A DNA stretch of 64,000 nt from Pseudoalteromonas sp. NBT06-2 (GCF_002276045.1 NZ_NQMR01000019.1:27812-91811); one strand, 5' to 3'. Positions 34,741 through 44,883 are shown, counted from the stretch's first letter. Program-made: numbers and translations. Notes: generated by a model from the letters alone, not told the origin.

Positions 34741-35979
34741 ATGAAAATATTACACACATCAGATTGGCATTTAGGCCAGAATTTTATTGGCAAAAGTCGC
34801 GCATGCGAACACCAAGCATTTATTAATTGGATATTAATCCAAATTGTTGAGCAACAAGTTGACGCCGTGATTATTGCAGGTGATGTATTCGATACTGGCG
34901 CACCACCAAGTTATGCTCGTGAAATTTATAATCGTTTTGTTGTTGAAGTGAATAAATTAGACTGTCAACTGATTGTACTGGGTGGTAATCATGATTCTGT
35001 ATCTACTTTAAATGAATCTAAAAGCTTATTGGCTTATTTAAATACACAAGTTATTGCTAATGTAAGTGATGATTTAAGTGAACAAATTATCGTTTTAAAT
35101 CATTTGTTTGGTGAGAATAAAGGACAGCCAGGAGCCGTGCTATGTGCCATTCCTTTCATTCGGCCTAAAGATGTTATGATTAGTCGTGCAGGTGAAACAG
35201 GACAAGAAAAACAACAAGCGTTGGGGCAAGCAATAAAAAATCATTATGCCAGCTTATATCAATTAGCAAATGATAAACGTAAAACACTTGATAGTAATCT
35301 CCCAATCATAGCTACAGGGCACTTAACAGCTTTAGGTGTTAAAAAGTCAGATTCCGTTCGTGATATCTATATTGGTAGTTTAGAAGCTTTTTCGGCTTCA
35401 GAGTTTCCACCGGCAGATTATATCGCCCTTGGGCATATACATCGCCCGCAGGTTGTCGCTAAATCTGAACATATTCGTTACAGTGGTTCGCCGATCCCAT
35501 TAAGCTTTGATGAACTAGGTACTGAAAAACAAATATTAATTGCTGAGTTTAATGACTGTACTTTAGAGGCTGTTACGCCTTTAAAAGTGCCATTATTTCA
35601 GCCTATGCAATCAATTAAAGGGGATTTAGAGAGTATTGAGACGCAACTTAATGCACTTGAAAATGAATCTGATGCTTTACCAACTTGGTTATATATTGAA
35701 GTTGAAACACAAGACTACCTAAATGATTTGCAACAACGTATCGTGAGTTTAGTTGAAGGTCTCAATGTGGAAGTGTTACAACTACGTAGAGCGCGCTCTA
35801 ATCGACAAGTATCGATTGAAAAGCAACAAAAACAAGTATTGGCAGAGTTAACTCCTTTAGATGTATTTGAGCAACGTTTGGCACAAGAATCATTTGAAAC
35901 AGAGCAAGAACAACAAAGGCGAACGCGAATTATCACAGCTTTTCAAAAAATTGTTGCAGATATTAAGGAGGCTAAATAA
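34741..35979 (+). CDS. sbcD: SbcD, nuclease subunit of SbcCD (Mre11 homologue)
   Basis: A 412-residue metallophosphoesterase that cleaves DNA hairpins and processes double-strand ends together with SbcC. Phosphoesterase motifs are complete: KILHTSDWHLGQ (DxH), IIAGDVFDTG (GDxxD), LGGNHDSV (GNHD), GHLTALG and ALGHIHRPQ (GHxH). The C-terminal capping domain follows from about residue 280. It overlaps the start of sbcC by one base (TAATG), so the two are translationally coupled. Confidence 0.95.
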   Translation: MKILHTSDWHLGQNFIGKSRACEHQAFINWILIQIVEQQVDAVIIAGDVFDTGAPPSYAREIYNRFVVEVNKLDCQLIVLGGNHDSVSTLNESKSLLAYLNTQVIANVSDDLSEQIIVLNHLFGENKGQPGAVLCAIPFIRPKDVMISRAGETGQEKQQALGQAIKNHYASLYQLANDKRKTLDSNLPIIATGHLTALGVKKSDSVRDIYIGSLEAFSASEFPPADYIALGHIHRPQVVAKSEHIRYSGSPIPLSFDELGTEKQILIAEFNDCTLEAVTPLKVPLFQPMQSIKGDLESIETQLNALENESDALPTWLYIEVETQDYLNDLQQRIVSLVEGLNVEVLQLRRARSNRQVSIEKQQKQVLAELTPLDVFEQRLAQESFETEQEQQRRTRIITAFQKIVADIKEAK

Positions 35980-38900
35980 TGAAAATTTTAAGCCTTAGAT
36001 TTCAGAATATTAATTCACTTAAAGGTGAGTGGAAAATTGACTTTAGCCAAGCGCCTTTTAACGATAATGGTTTGTTTGCTATCACAGGTGCAACAGGAGC
36101 AGGTAAAACCACCATATTAGATGCGATTTGTTTAGCGCTTTACCATAGAACACCACGACTGAGTAACATCTCGAAAACCACCAATGAGTTAATGACTCGC
36201 GATACCGTTGAATGTATGGCAGAAGTGGAATTTGAAGTAAAAGGCATTGCTTATCGTTCATTTTGGAGCCAAAAGCGATCTCGGGGTAAAATTGCCGGTA
36301 ATTTACAAGAAGCTAAAGTTGAACTGGTTCAATTAGAAGATAATGGTGAAGGCCGTATTTTAGCGTCACAAGTAAAAGCTAAAGTGCAATTAACTGAAGA
36401 GATCAGTGGTCTTGATTTTGCACGTTTTACTAAGTCTATGTTGTTATCTCAAGGTCAGTTTGCCGCTTTTTTAAATGCAGAGCCAAATGAACGAGCTGAA
36501 TTATTAGAGCAATTAACAGGCACCGAAATATTCAGTGTGATCTCTGAAAAAGTTCATCAAGATTTCAGTGTACTTAAAAATGAGTTAGTAAGGTTAAATG
36601 ATAAAAAACAAGATGTTGATGTTTTATCTGATGATGATTCAGCTCAGTTAAAACAGCAGCAAACAAATAATCAAACAAGTTTAGAAAACAACTATAAAAT
36701 TAAAAAAACTTTAATAGAGCAACAAGCTTGGTTGAAAAAACATGATGAAGCGCAAAATAACTTAACCCAATCAGAGAATAATTTATTATCCGCAAAAAAA
36801 AATATAGATGAACAACAAAATAGCTTTGAAAAGTTAGCTAACTGTGAACCAGCTGAAAAACTCAGATCGCAATTTGTATTATTAAATAAAGCTAAGCAGC
36901 AATTGTCTACAATTAGGCATAAACACGGCGTATTAAGTACAGATCAACAAGTTACAGAAAAAGTATCAACTGAATTATTTCAAGTGCTTACCTCAACTAA
37001 TAGCGAACTTGAAATACTGACTCAATCTCATACTGAATTAAATGCGCTATTAAATAATAAGGTCGTGCCTTTAGATGCTAAATGTAGCCAATTATCTGAT
37101 GAATTAGATAAAAAACAACACGAAATAGAGACATTAAAAGTAACTGAGCAACTACAAGAAACCGAGCAAAAAGTACATATCGAAACACAAAAAAAGATGC
37201 AAGGTGAACATACTCAATTTACTGAGTATTTGGTATCAAATAAGCATGATGAAAAATTAACCGAACAACTACCAGTTTGGCAATTAAAATTTGATGGTTT
37301 AAGTAAGCTTAACAATCAAAAAATCGAATTTACGAAAACATTAAAAGCATCTAAAACTGCTGCGACTGAACATCAAACAAACTGTGAAAAAACACAAGCG
37401 AAGATTAAGCAAGTTGAACTAAGTTCAAAGTCTCAACAAGTAGAATTAAATGCACAAAAACAAAACTTGGTTGCCTTACTCAATGATGACGAGCTAGCTA
37501 ACTTAAAGCAGCAGTTATTAATATTAAACCAGCAGCAAGAACAACGTTTAATCCTTAAACAACATAGCGAACAATGGCAAAATTCGCAAAATGAATACCA
37601 TCAATTAACGCAACAACATCAAGATCTACAACAAAACGCAGTTAATTTTGAGCAACAAATTCAGCAATTAAGAACTGATTACCGACCTAAGCTACAAATG
37701 CAAAAAGATTTACAAAAAATCTTAGAGCAAGAACGAAAGATAACAGACTTAACGCAAGCGAGAGCACAATTACAACCAGGTGATGCCTGTCCTTTATGTG
37801 GCTCCTACGAACATCCCTCAATTAAAAATTATCAAACAGTTAATGTCTCTGATACTGAGCAAAGACTTAATGCTGTTACCACTGAGCTAGATGCCATTAA
37901 AGGTAATGGCGAAAACTTAAAAACGCAACAAGCTGTGGTCAATGAACAATTAACTTCAATCACTAAGCAATTACAAGAATTATCAAACACAGGGCAAACG
38001 CTAAATGAACAATGGCAAAGTATTTGTAATGAGTTACAACTGCAAATCATCATAGATAATATTAATGTATTTAATGATTATATAAACCAATGTTCAGAGC
38101 AGAAAAACTACTTAGAACAACATATAAGACAAATAGAGCAACAAGAAGTTGCAATAAGAGAATTACAAACTCTTGTCGATGCTTCTGCAAATGAGCAAAC
38201 TAAAAATGCTCATCAAATCGAATTAGCGCAGCAACAAATTTTAGCTTTACAGCAGCAAGTTATAGCAACAGAATTAGATCTTAAAAACATTGATGAACAA
38301 TATAAAACTGATGAAAATGAATTAAAACAAACATTTGAAAGCTTATCGATTACTCTACCTGAACTTCATAATGCAAGTGAGTGGTTTGAGAATAAACAAC
38401 AAGATGCCCAAAAATATACACATGCCAAAGAACAAATCATAGCATTGCAAGAGCAGTTAACAGCAGCATTGGTTAAGAGTGAAAACTTAGAAAAACAAAT
38501 TGCCTACTCCCAAGCACAATTAAAACAAGAAACAGATGTTTTAAATGGATTAAAACAGCAGCTTGAACTTGATTCAAAAACACGTTTTGAGTTATTCGCT
38601 GATAAAGATGTTGCTGAGCAAAGAGCTATAAGTGAAAAAGAACTTATTGATACACAAGATAAACAAAAACAAGTTCAAACTGATGCACACATTGCTGCGC
38701 AAGAACTAACTAAGTTAAGTGGTCAATTAGATGAGCTTACTACTCAATTGGCATCAGTAAATACGGAACAAACTCAGGAACAAGAAAAATGGCAACAGCA
38801 GTTGTCTGAGAGTCCATTTACCGAGGAGTCTGAGTTTAAAACGGCATTACTTGATGAAGATAAACGGGAAACCTTGATCAATTTAAAGCAAACTTTACAA

Positions 38901-39680
38901 ACAGAATTTGATGGTGCCAAAGCAGTACAAGTTGAAGCTAAAAAACAATTAGACAGTGTTAAAAAACAAGATGAAAGTAAGTTGTTGTCTGAATCTAATT
39001 TATTAGAAGTAACAGAACAATTAGAAAAATTAGAAACTGATATTTTAGCTTTAACTGAAAGTATTGCTAATGCGAAGTTTAAATTAACTGAAAATGATAA
39101 AAAACAGCAAAATCAGGCATTATTAATAGAACAAATAGCACAGAGCCAAATAGAATATGATGATATGGCTTATCTGCATAGCTTAATTGGCTCTCAAAAA
39201 GGTGCTAAGTTTAATAAATTTGCACAAGGTTTAACACTCGATCATTTAGTGTATTTAGCTAACAAACAACTAGATAGATTACATGGTCGTTATTTATTGC
39301 AACGTAAGCAAACTGAGGCATTAGAGCTACAAGTTATTGATACTTGGCAGGGTGATACAGTACGTGATACTAAAACCTTGTCAGGTGGAGAAAGCTTTTT
39401 AGTAAGCCTTGCCTTAGCATTGGCTTTATCTGATTTAGTGAGTCATAAAACGAGTATTGACTCACTGTTTTTAGATGAAGGCTTTGGTACATTAGATAGT
39501 GAAACTTTAGATATCGCGCTTAATGCATTAGATAGCTTAAATGCCAGTGGTAAAATGATAGGTGTGATCAGCCATATTGAAGCGATGAAAGAACGTATTC
39601 CTGTACAGATCTTAGTGAAAAAAATGAATGGCTTAGGCGTAAGCAAATTGGAAGATAAGTATAAGTTTATCAAGGAGTAA
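35979..39680 (+). CDS. sbcC: SbcC, ATPase subunit of SbcCD (Rad50 homologue)
   Basis: A 1233-residue SMC-like ATPase. Walker A is GATGAGKTTILDAI near residues 34-47. The central 900 residues are Gln- and Lys-rich coiled coil, broken near residue 603 by the zinc hook CPLC (QPGDACPLCGSYEHPS), through which two molecules join. The C-terminal lobe has the ABC signature LSGGESFLVSLALALALSDL and Walker B DSLFLDEGFGTLD. With SbcD it forms an ATP-dependent double-strand exonuclease and hairpin endonuclease that removes long palindromes; the window is rich in such palindromic repeats. The next gene begins five bases after its stop. Confidence 0.95.
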   Translation: MKILSLRFQNINSLKGEWKIDFSQAPFNDNGLFAITGATGAGKTTILDAICLALYHRTPRLSNISKTTNELMTRDTVECMAEVEFEVKGIAYRSFWSQKRSRGKIAGNLQEAKVELVQLEDNGEGRILASQVKAKVQLTEEISGLDFARFTKSMLLSQGQFAAFLNAEPNERAELLEQLTGTEIFSVISEKVHQDFSVLKNELVRLNDKKQDVDVLSDDDSAQLKQQQTNNQTSLENNYKIKKTLIEQQAWLKKHDEAQNNLTQSENNLLSAKKNIDEQQNSFEKLANCEPAEKLRSQFVLLNKAKQQLSTIRHKHGVLSTDQQVTEKVSTELFQVLTSTNSELEILTQSHTELNALLNNKVVPLDAKCSQLSDELDKKQHEIETLKVTEQLQETEQKVHIETQKKMQGEHTQFTEYLVSNKHDEKLTEQLPVWQLKFDGLSKLNNQKIEFTKTLKASKTAATEHQTNCEKTQAKIKQVELSSKSQQVELNAQKQNLVALLNDDELANLKQQLLILNQQQEQRLILKQHSEQWQNSQNEYHQLTQQHQDLQQNAVNFEQQIQQLRTDYRPKLQMQKDLQKILEQERKITDLTQARAQLQPGDACPLCGSYEHPSIKNYQTVNVSDTEQRLNAVTTELDAIKGNGENLKTQQAVVNEQLTSITKQLQELSNTGQTLNEQWQSICNELQLQIIIDNINVFNDYINQCSEQKNYLEQHIRQIEQQEVAIRELQTLVDASANEQTKNAHQIELAQQQILALQQQVIATELDLKNIDEQYKTDENELKQTFESLSITLPELHNASEWFENKQQDAQKYTHAKEQIIALQEQLTAALVKSENLEKQIAYSQAQLKQETDVLNGLKQQLELDSKTRFELFADKDVAEQRAISEKELIDTQDKQKQVQTDAHIAAQELTKLSGQLDELTTQLASVNTEQTQEQEKWQQQLSESPFTEESEFKTALLDEDKRETLINLKQTLQTEFDGAKAVQVEAKKQLDSVKKQDESKLLSESNLLEVTEQLEKLETDILALTESIANAKFKLTENDKKQQNQALLIEQIAQSQIEYDDMAYLHSLIGSQKGAKFNKFAQGLTLDHLVYLANKQLDRLHGRYLLQRKQTEALELQVIDTWQGDTVRDTKTLSGGESFLVSLALALALSDLVSHKTSIDSLFLDEGFGTLDSETLDIALNALDSLNASGKMIGVISHIEAMKERIPVQILVKKMNGLGVSKLEDKYKFIKE

Positions 39681-39684
39681 TATT

Positions 39685-40065
39685 ATGAATATGGTGCAAC
39701 TAAAGCAATACTTGATTACTCTAGAATTGAAATTAATTGAACCAGAAGTACGTCGTTGTAAAGCGACATTAAACCAGCTCATTACAGAGGATTTTATGGA
39801 ATATCCGGCAAGTGGTGGGGCACCATATTTAAAAGCTGATGTGTATGACAGATTGGCAGGTGAAATACTTTTTACTGTGACTCAGCAAGATTATCAATTA
39901 AGGGTACTAGCTGATGATGTCGCTCAACTTGTGTATCGGGCTAAAATTTTTGTTTCTGGTCGTTCGGATATTAAGTATTCACATAGAAGCTCTATTTATA
40001 AATACAACGGAACACAATGGCAAATGCAATTTCATCAAGGCACACCTTGTGATGTGTTTAGTTAG
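39685..40065 (+). CDS. DUF4440/SnoaL-like protein
   Basis: A 126-residue protein of the NTF2-like fold (DUF4440 type): LELKLIEPEVRRCKATLNQL then ITEDFMEYPASGG, and a C-terminal strand pair RSSIYKYNGTQWQMQFHQGT. Proteins of this fold bind or transform small molecules; no substrate is predictable. The ribosome binding site AAGGAG overlaps the end of sbcC, so it is part of the sbcDC operon. The phosphotransferase gene follows 14 bases later. Confidence 0.8.
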   Translation: MNMVQLKQYLITLELKLIEPEVRRCKATLNQLITEDFMEYPASGGAPYLKADVYDRLAGEILFTVTQQDYQLRVLADDVAQLVYRAKIFVSGRSDIKYSHRSSIYKYNGTQWQMQFHQGTPCDVFS

Positions 40066-40079
40066 GTTATAACGAATTC

Positions 40080-41063
40080 ATGCTTTTAAGTGAATTAACA
40101 TTTAGTACTTTAAAAGATCGGTTTGGTGCACAGATACAGATTGGTCAAGTTGAGCTTATCCAGTCCTTATGGAGCGATTTTGGTCAACTATTACGGGTTG
40201 AATTGTTAGACGCTTTAATGAAAAGTGTAATTGTAAAATGTATTAAAGTACCTACAGAAATAAGCCACCCAAAAGGGTGGCACTCTGACCTTTCGACACA
40301 ACGAAAACTAAAGTCTTACCAAGTTGAAAGTACTTGGTATCAGGAGTACTCAAAATTGTGTGCAACAAAAGTGGCTAAGTCATATGTTTCTAAAACTTTA
40401 AATCATGAAACTGTCATTATTTTAGAAGATTTAGCATGTTGTCACTTTTTACCACTTAAGTATGATGTCAGCAGTAAACAAATAAAACAGTGTTTAAACT
40501 GGTTAGCACATTTTCATGCGCAACACTTACAGGTTAACCCGAAAAATCTTTGGCAAATAGGAAGCTATTGGCATTTAGCGACTAGAGTAGAAGAACTGGC
40601 TGCTATGAACGATTCGGATTTAAAAGCACAAGCTCACAATATCAATACCTTATTAAATAAGTGTGAGTACCAAACTATTATTCATGGTGACGCAAAACTT
40701 GCTAATTTCTTATTTAATAATGAAGGTGCCGCAGCCGTTGATTTTCAATATGTGGGCGGTGGAGTGGGTATTAAAGATGTGATGCTTTTACTCAGTAGTA
40801 TGCCTCAAACCTTAATGAAAAATGAAACTGTCTATTTGGATTTTTACTTTGCTAAGTTAGCAAAGTATTTATCACGATATCATGATTATATTGATGCTTT
40901 AGATGTTTGTAAACAATGGCGAAGTTTATATAAATTTGCATGGGCTGATTTTGTACGCTTTTTAAAAGGGTGGTCACCCAATCATTTTAAATTGAATCAA
41001 CATAGTTTAGCTATAACAGAGCTTGCACTCATAGAGTTAAACTCTGACATTAGTAATAATTAA
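40080..41063 (+). CDS. Phosphotransferase of the APH/ecdysteroid-kinase-like superfamily
   Basis: A 327-residue small-molecule kinase. The N-lobe contains VKCIKVPTEISHPKGWHSDL with the Lys position, and ETVIILEDLAC as hinge. The catalytic loop is IIHGDAKLANFLF (HGD...N) and the metal motif is AAVDFQYVGGGVGIKDVMLL (D-F-Q). This variant is typical of EcKinase/DUF1679-like proteins rather than aminoglycoside kinases. Substrate unknown. It is last in the apparent sbcD-sbcC-DUF4440 operon. Confidence 0.82.
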   Translation: MLLSELTFSTLKDRFGAQIQIGQVELIQSLWSDFGQLLRVELLDALMKSVIVKCIKVPTEISHPKGWHSDLSTQRKLKSYQVESTWYQEYSKLCATKVAKSYVSKTLNHETVIILEDLACCHFLPLKYDVSSKQIKQCLNWLAHFHAQHLQVNPKNLWQIGSYWHLATRVEELAAMNDSDLKAQAHNINTLLNKCEYQTIIHGDAKLANFLFNNEGAAAVDFQYVGGGVGIKDVMLLLSSMPQTLMKNETVYLDFYFAKLAKYLSRYHDYIDALDVCKQWRSLYKFAWADFVRFLKGWSPNHFKLNQHSLAITELALIELNSDISNN

Positions 41064-41095
41064 TTTTAACTTAAAAGATCGAAATTAACTTGTTG

Positions 41096-41878
41096 CTAAA
41101 TTACAATTTGAGATTGCTTTTTATCAGTAATATCTAAAATAGAACCCACCATACGAAATGGTTTACCATGTTGCTCTCTGATTGCCTCTCCTAATATTTG
41201 AAACCACAATTCATGCCTTTTTTGTGAATATAAACGGCATTCAATATTAAACTCCATAAATGGATCATCTAAGTGTTTTTGTAACTTAAATTCAAATTCA
41301 CCAATATCATCAGGGTGTATTTGTTCTAACAGAGTAGCCCAGTTATTACCAAAAGCTAAATTACCGTAGCCTAACAGATCTGTAAATTTCACAGAATAAT
41401 AAACTTCATTGGTTTCTATATCCCAATCCCATATACCAGCACTAGAACCCTTTAATGCAAGTTTATATCGTTGTTGACTGATTTTAAGTTGAGATTGAAT
41501 TTGATTAAATTCAGATACATCTTCTACGCAGCCTACATAGGCAATGAGTTGGTGTTTACTGTTTAAAATGGGATGGGCGTTTACCAGCAAGTGAAGCATT
41601 TTATTATTAGGTAATAGTATTCTAAATTTATATGAGAAATCACTTTTTTTAGTTATGCAACGATACCAGTGCCTAATGACGGCTTCTTTATCCTCTGGAT
41701 GAAAATAAGTTGTATAACCTTGGCCTAATGTTTGATGGTAAGTTAAGCCAAGTAAATATTGTAGTGCTTTATTTGTATAAGTACATTCACCGCTGGGGCC
41801 TGCCTCAAAAATACCAGTAGAAGCATTTTCGGTTAATTGAAAAAAACGTTTATGTTCATTTTCATTATTTCGTTTCAC
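41096..41878 (-). CDS. Two-PAS-domain sensor protein without output domain
   Basis: A 260-residue soluble protein. PAS 1 covers about residues 8-128 (FQLTENASTGIFEAGPSGEC, TTYFHPEDKEAVIRHW, IAYVGCVEDVSE); PAS 2 covers about 133-255 (YKLALKGSSAGIWDWDIETN, LEQIHPDDIGEFE, MVGSILDITDKKQ). The protein ends right after the second PAC motif, where a GGDEF or kinase domain normally begins. It may be a stand-alone ligand sensor or a truncated gene. It is divergent from the CheY-CheC-kinase operon, separated by about 120 bases. Confidence 0.8.
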   Translation of the reverse strand: MKRNNENEHKRFFQLTENASTGIFEAGPSGECTYTNKALQYLLGLTYHQTLGQGYTTYFHPEDKEAVIRHWYRCITKKSDFSYKFRILLPNNKMLHLLVNAHPILNSKHQLIAYVGCVEDVSEFNQIQSQLKISQQRYKLALKGSSAGIWDWDIETNEVYYSVKFTDLLGYGNLAFGNNWATLLEQIHPDDIGEFEFKLQKHLDDPFMEFNIECRLYSQKRHELWFQILGEAIREQHGKPFRMVGSILDITDKKQSQIVI

Positions 41879-41997
41879 TTCAATTCCTTTTAGCAGCGAA
41901 TCGATTTTATTTAATTGTAGTCTAAAAATAATTTTATGAATGGTTAAATTACGACTATGTTTAATAATATATCTAGCAGGGGAGGTGTGTAAAATAG

Positions 41998-42363
41998 ATG
42001 AAAAATATTATGATAGTTGATGATAGCCGCGTATCTAGGATGATGATTAAAAACATTGTGTTAGAACAATATCAAGATTGGAAAATAATTGAAGCAGGTA
42101 ATGCAAAAGAGGCATTAAAGTTATGTACTGAGCATAAGCCGGATTACTTTTCAATAGATTTAAATATGCCAGGCCGAGATGGATTAGAGCTGATTGAATT
42201 ACTCAAACCAAAATTTAAAGAATCAAAATTTGCCTTATTAACAGCAAACATTCAGCAAGCAACACATGAAAAAGCAGATAAGCTAGGGATTCAATCATTT
42301 AATAAACCAGTAACGCTTGAGAGTATTCATAAAATGCTAGGATATTTTAATGAGCAAAACTAA
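41998..42363 (+). CDS. CheY-like single-domain response regulator
   Basis: A 121-residue receiver with no effector domain. Acidic pair in IMIVDDSRVSRMM, phospho-acceptor Asp in YFSIDLNMPGRDG, signalling Thr/Ala in FALLTAN, and Lys in SFNKPV. A strong ribosome binding site (GGGGAGGTG) precedes it. It overlaps the CheC-like gene by 14 bases and is the first gene of a three-gene operon with a hybrid kinase, so phosphate probably flows between kinase and this receiver, with the CheC-like protein dephosphorylating it. Confidence 0.9.
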   Translation: MKNIMIVDDSRVSRMMIKNIVLEQYQDWKIIEAGNAKEALKLCTEHKPDYFSIDLNMPGRDGLELIELLKPKFKESKFALLTANIQQATHEKADKLGIQSFNKPVTLESIHKMLGYFNEQN

Positions 42364-42958
42364 TTTATTGACTGAACTGGAGCAAGACTATTTAGTCGAA
42401 TTATTTAATATCGGTATAGGTAAGGCAGCAGATTCTTTAAGCCAAATTGTAAATCAGGAAATCATATTATCAGTGCCAACAGTAGAATATATAACGATAG
42501 ACGATTTGAATAAAAAAATGGCAGAGCATCAAGATATATGCAGTGTTTCTCAATCAGTACAAGGAACATTTAGCGCTAATAGCATGTTGTTATTCCCAGA
42601 AGAGAGTAGTTTAGAAATTGTGAAAAAGATGCTTGGAGAAGGCTATTCTAACGAAACAATCGCTGAGCTACATCAAGAAGGGTTTACTGAGATAGGCAAT
42701 ATAGTGCTTAATGCGTGTATTGGCTCTCTTGGGCAATCATTTCAAGAAGAATTTAAAGTCGGTTTGCCTTCTTATCAAATAGGGTCAATATCAAAAGTCT
42801 TACAAACTCAAGAGCAAGAGAATATTTTATTTATACGTATCAATTTAATGCTTAGCGAAAGTAAGGTGCACGGATATTTAGTTTTTTTATTAGAAAGTTT
42901 ATCTTTTTTACAGTTTAAAAACATGTTGAATAAAATGATTAATGGGCTTTTATCTTGA
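42350..42958 (+). CDS. CheC-family CheY-P phosphatase
   Basis: A 202-residue CheC-like protein. The family active-site pattern (D/S)-x3-E-x2-N-x22-P is seen in full once: DYLVELFN followed 22 residues later by the Pro of LSVP. The second half repeats it as EGFTEIGN with the Pro of VGLP at the same spacing, with Glu at the first position. CheC proteins dephosphorylate CheY-P. The gene overlaps the CheY-like gene upstream and the hybrid kinase gene downstream. No other chemotaxis genes are present here, so the module probably serves another output. Confidence 0.85.
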   Translation: MSKTNLLTELEQDYLVELFNIGIGKAADSLSQIVNQEIILSVPTVEYITIDDLNKKMAEHQDICSVSQSVQGTFSANSMLLFPEESSLEIVKKMLGEGYSNETIAELHQEGFTEIGNIVLNACIGSLGQSFQEEFKVGLPSYQIGSISKVLQTQEQENILFIRINLMLSESKVHGYLVFLLESLSFLQFKNMLNKMINGLLS

Positions 42959-44883
42959 TGGATGAAGATAAATCTAATGAACTTGAAATAGTAAATCAGA
43001 TCAGCGTTGGTTTAATTGGCATCGATAATGAAAAAAGAATATTCCTTTGGAATTTATGGATGGAGCAAAATAGCGCGTTACATTCAAATGAAGTGATAGG
43101 CGAAACACTTAATAATATTTATCCTGATGCTTATCAAGGTCGATTATTACATGCTGTTGAGTTGGCATTTATACAAAAAATGCCTTCAGTGTTATCTAAT
43201 GTATTTAATCGTTCGGTTTTTCCTCTTTTTAATTCAAGTCAAAAATTAATTCAGCAATCAATTAGTGTTTTTCCTATTACAGTTAAAAATAAATCGTGTT
43301 GTATTATTCAAATAACAGATGTATCTGCTTCGGTAGCAAGAGAGAAAGCATTAGAGCGACAAGTAATAGAAAGGAAAAAGGCAGAGCAAGCTAAAAGTGA
43401 ATTTTTAGCAAGCATGAGCCATGAAATTAGAACACCATTAAATGGTGTTTTAGGCATGTTAGATTTATTAAAAAGAGATAACTTACCCCCAAAGACACAA
43501 GAGTTTGTAAATGTTGCTTACACCAGTGCTAATGCTTTGTTATTTATAGTGAGTGACATATTAGACTTTTCAAAAATTGAAGCGGGTAAACTTGATATAG
43601 AGCAAAGGTCTTTTAATATCATCGTGTTTTTAGAAGAAGTGGTACAATTATTTGTATTTACAGCGCAAGAAAAAAATGTAGGATTAAATTTAGATACAAC
43701 AGAGCTAAATGTCAGTTGTGTAATTGGCGATCCAAACCGAATTAAGCAAATTTTGATGAACTTGATTTCAAATGCTTTAAAATTTACTGAAGTCGGTGAA
43801 GTGACTATAAAAGCAAAAATATTAACGATAGATAACCAAAAAGTACAATTTTTTTGTCAGGTTTATGATTCAGGCATAGGTATAAATGAAATCCATCAAT
43901 CTGCTTTATTTTCACCCTTTAAACAAGCTGATAATTCGATTGCACTTAAATATGGTGGTACTGGTTTAGGTTTATCAATCGCGAAGCAATTATGTAATTT
44001 AATGGGCGGTGAAATAGAAGTGGAAAGTCGAATAGGTGAAGGGAGTTGTTTTAATTTCGACATTATACTCGCTTATCAACCTGAGCCTGTTAGGAAGCCT
44101 TTGCTGAAAAATAAAAATGTTATCATTATTGGATTAAATGGTACCAGTTTAGAGATATTAAAATCTTATTTAAAGTATGAAAGAGCGCAGGTATTTACCA
44201 GCTCCATTGACTTTGATGCTTTTACTTTACTTAAAACTAAAAAAGATATTGATTTGCTATTTTTGGAATCCGGTTTTTATGATCAAAACCTTAATATTGT
44301 AGTGAAATTTTTAAAGGCAAATAAACAAAAAATTGAACCGATATTGATTACACCATCATATTCTGAAACTAAAGGTATTGATATTTTTCATACTATAAAT
44401 CAACCCATCTTTAGAACCAAATTAATTGAATTGATTCAACATAAACTTGTTAGTTCAATAAGTCATAAATTGACTGAATTTACTAAAAATGAACTTTCTA
44501 TTTTAATTGTTGAAGATAATCCAATAAATCAAATTGTGATAAAAAAAATACTTAATAAATTAGGTTTTGAGTGTAAAATCGCAAAGGATGGCTTGGATGC
44601 CATTGATATTTTGAAGAATTCAAAAGATGACTTATTCGATATTATATTTATGGATTGCAAAATGCCTAGGTTAGATGGTTTTGAAACCACAGAGCAAATT
44701 AGACAAGGTAAAGCCGGTGAAGCTTATCAAAATGTTGCAATAGTCGCTCTGACTGCAAATGCAACACATACAGAAAAAGAGCAATGTATAAAGTGTGGTA
44801 TGAATGATTTTTTGACTAAACCGATTAATATTGAAAAGATATCACAAACTTTACTCGCATGTTCAAAGACTAAAAAAATTTGA
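42958..44883 (+). CDS. Hybrid sensor histidine kinase with PAS and two receivers
   Basis: A 641-residue cytoplasmic kinase. ATG 42958 overlaps the CheC stop (TGATG) and is preferred to TTG one codon earlier. Residues 1-130 are a PAS domain (VGLIGIDNEKRIFLWN). HisKA is near 150-215 with the His in [13 protein letters not shown]. The HATPase is near 260-380 ([22 protein letters not shown]). The first receiver (about 382-500, NKNVIIIGLNGTSLEILKSY) lacks the acidic pair and phospho-Asp, so it is degenerate. The second (about 515-640) is intact (LIVEDNPINQ, IIFMDCKMPRLDG, FLTKPI). No membrane segment, so the PAS domain senses an internal cue. It forms an operon with the CheY-like and CheC-like genes. 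Confidence 0.9.
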   Translation: MDEDKSNELEIVNQISVGLIGIDNEKRIFLWNLWMEQNSALHSNEVIGETLNNIYPDAYQGRLLHAVELAFIQKMPSVLSNVFNRSVFPLFNSSQKLIQQSISVFPITVKNKSCCIIQITDVSASVAREKALERQVIERKKAEQAKSEFLASMSHEIRTPLNGVLGMLDLLKRDNLPPKTQEFVNVAYTSANALLFIVSDILDFSKIEAGKLDIEQRSFNIIVFLEEVVQLFVFTAQEKNVGLNLDTTELNVSCVIGDPNRIKQILMNLISNALKFTEVGEVTIKAKILTIDNQKVQFFCQVYDSGIGINEIHQSALFSPFKQADNSIALKYGGTGLGLSIAKQLCNLMGGEIEVESRIGEGSCFNFDIILAYQPEPVRKPLLKNKNVIIIGLNGTSLEILKSYLKYERAQVFTSSIDFDAFTLLKTKKDIDLLFLESGFYDQNLNIVVKFLKANKQKIEPILITPSYSETKGIDIFHTINQPIFRTKLIELIQHKLVSSISHKLTEFTKNELSILIVEDNPINQIVIKKILNKLGFECKIAKDGLDAIDILKNSKDDLFDIIFMDCKMPRLDGFETTEQIRQGKAGEAYQNVAIVALTANATHTEKEQCIKCGMNDFLTKPINIEKISQTLLACSKTKKI

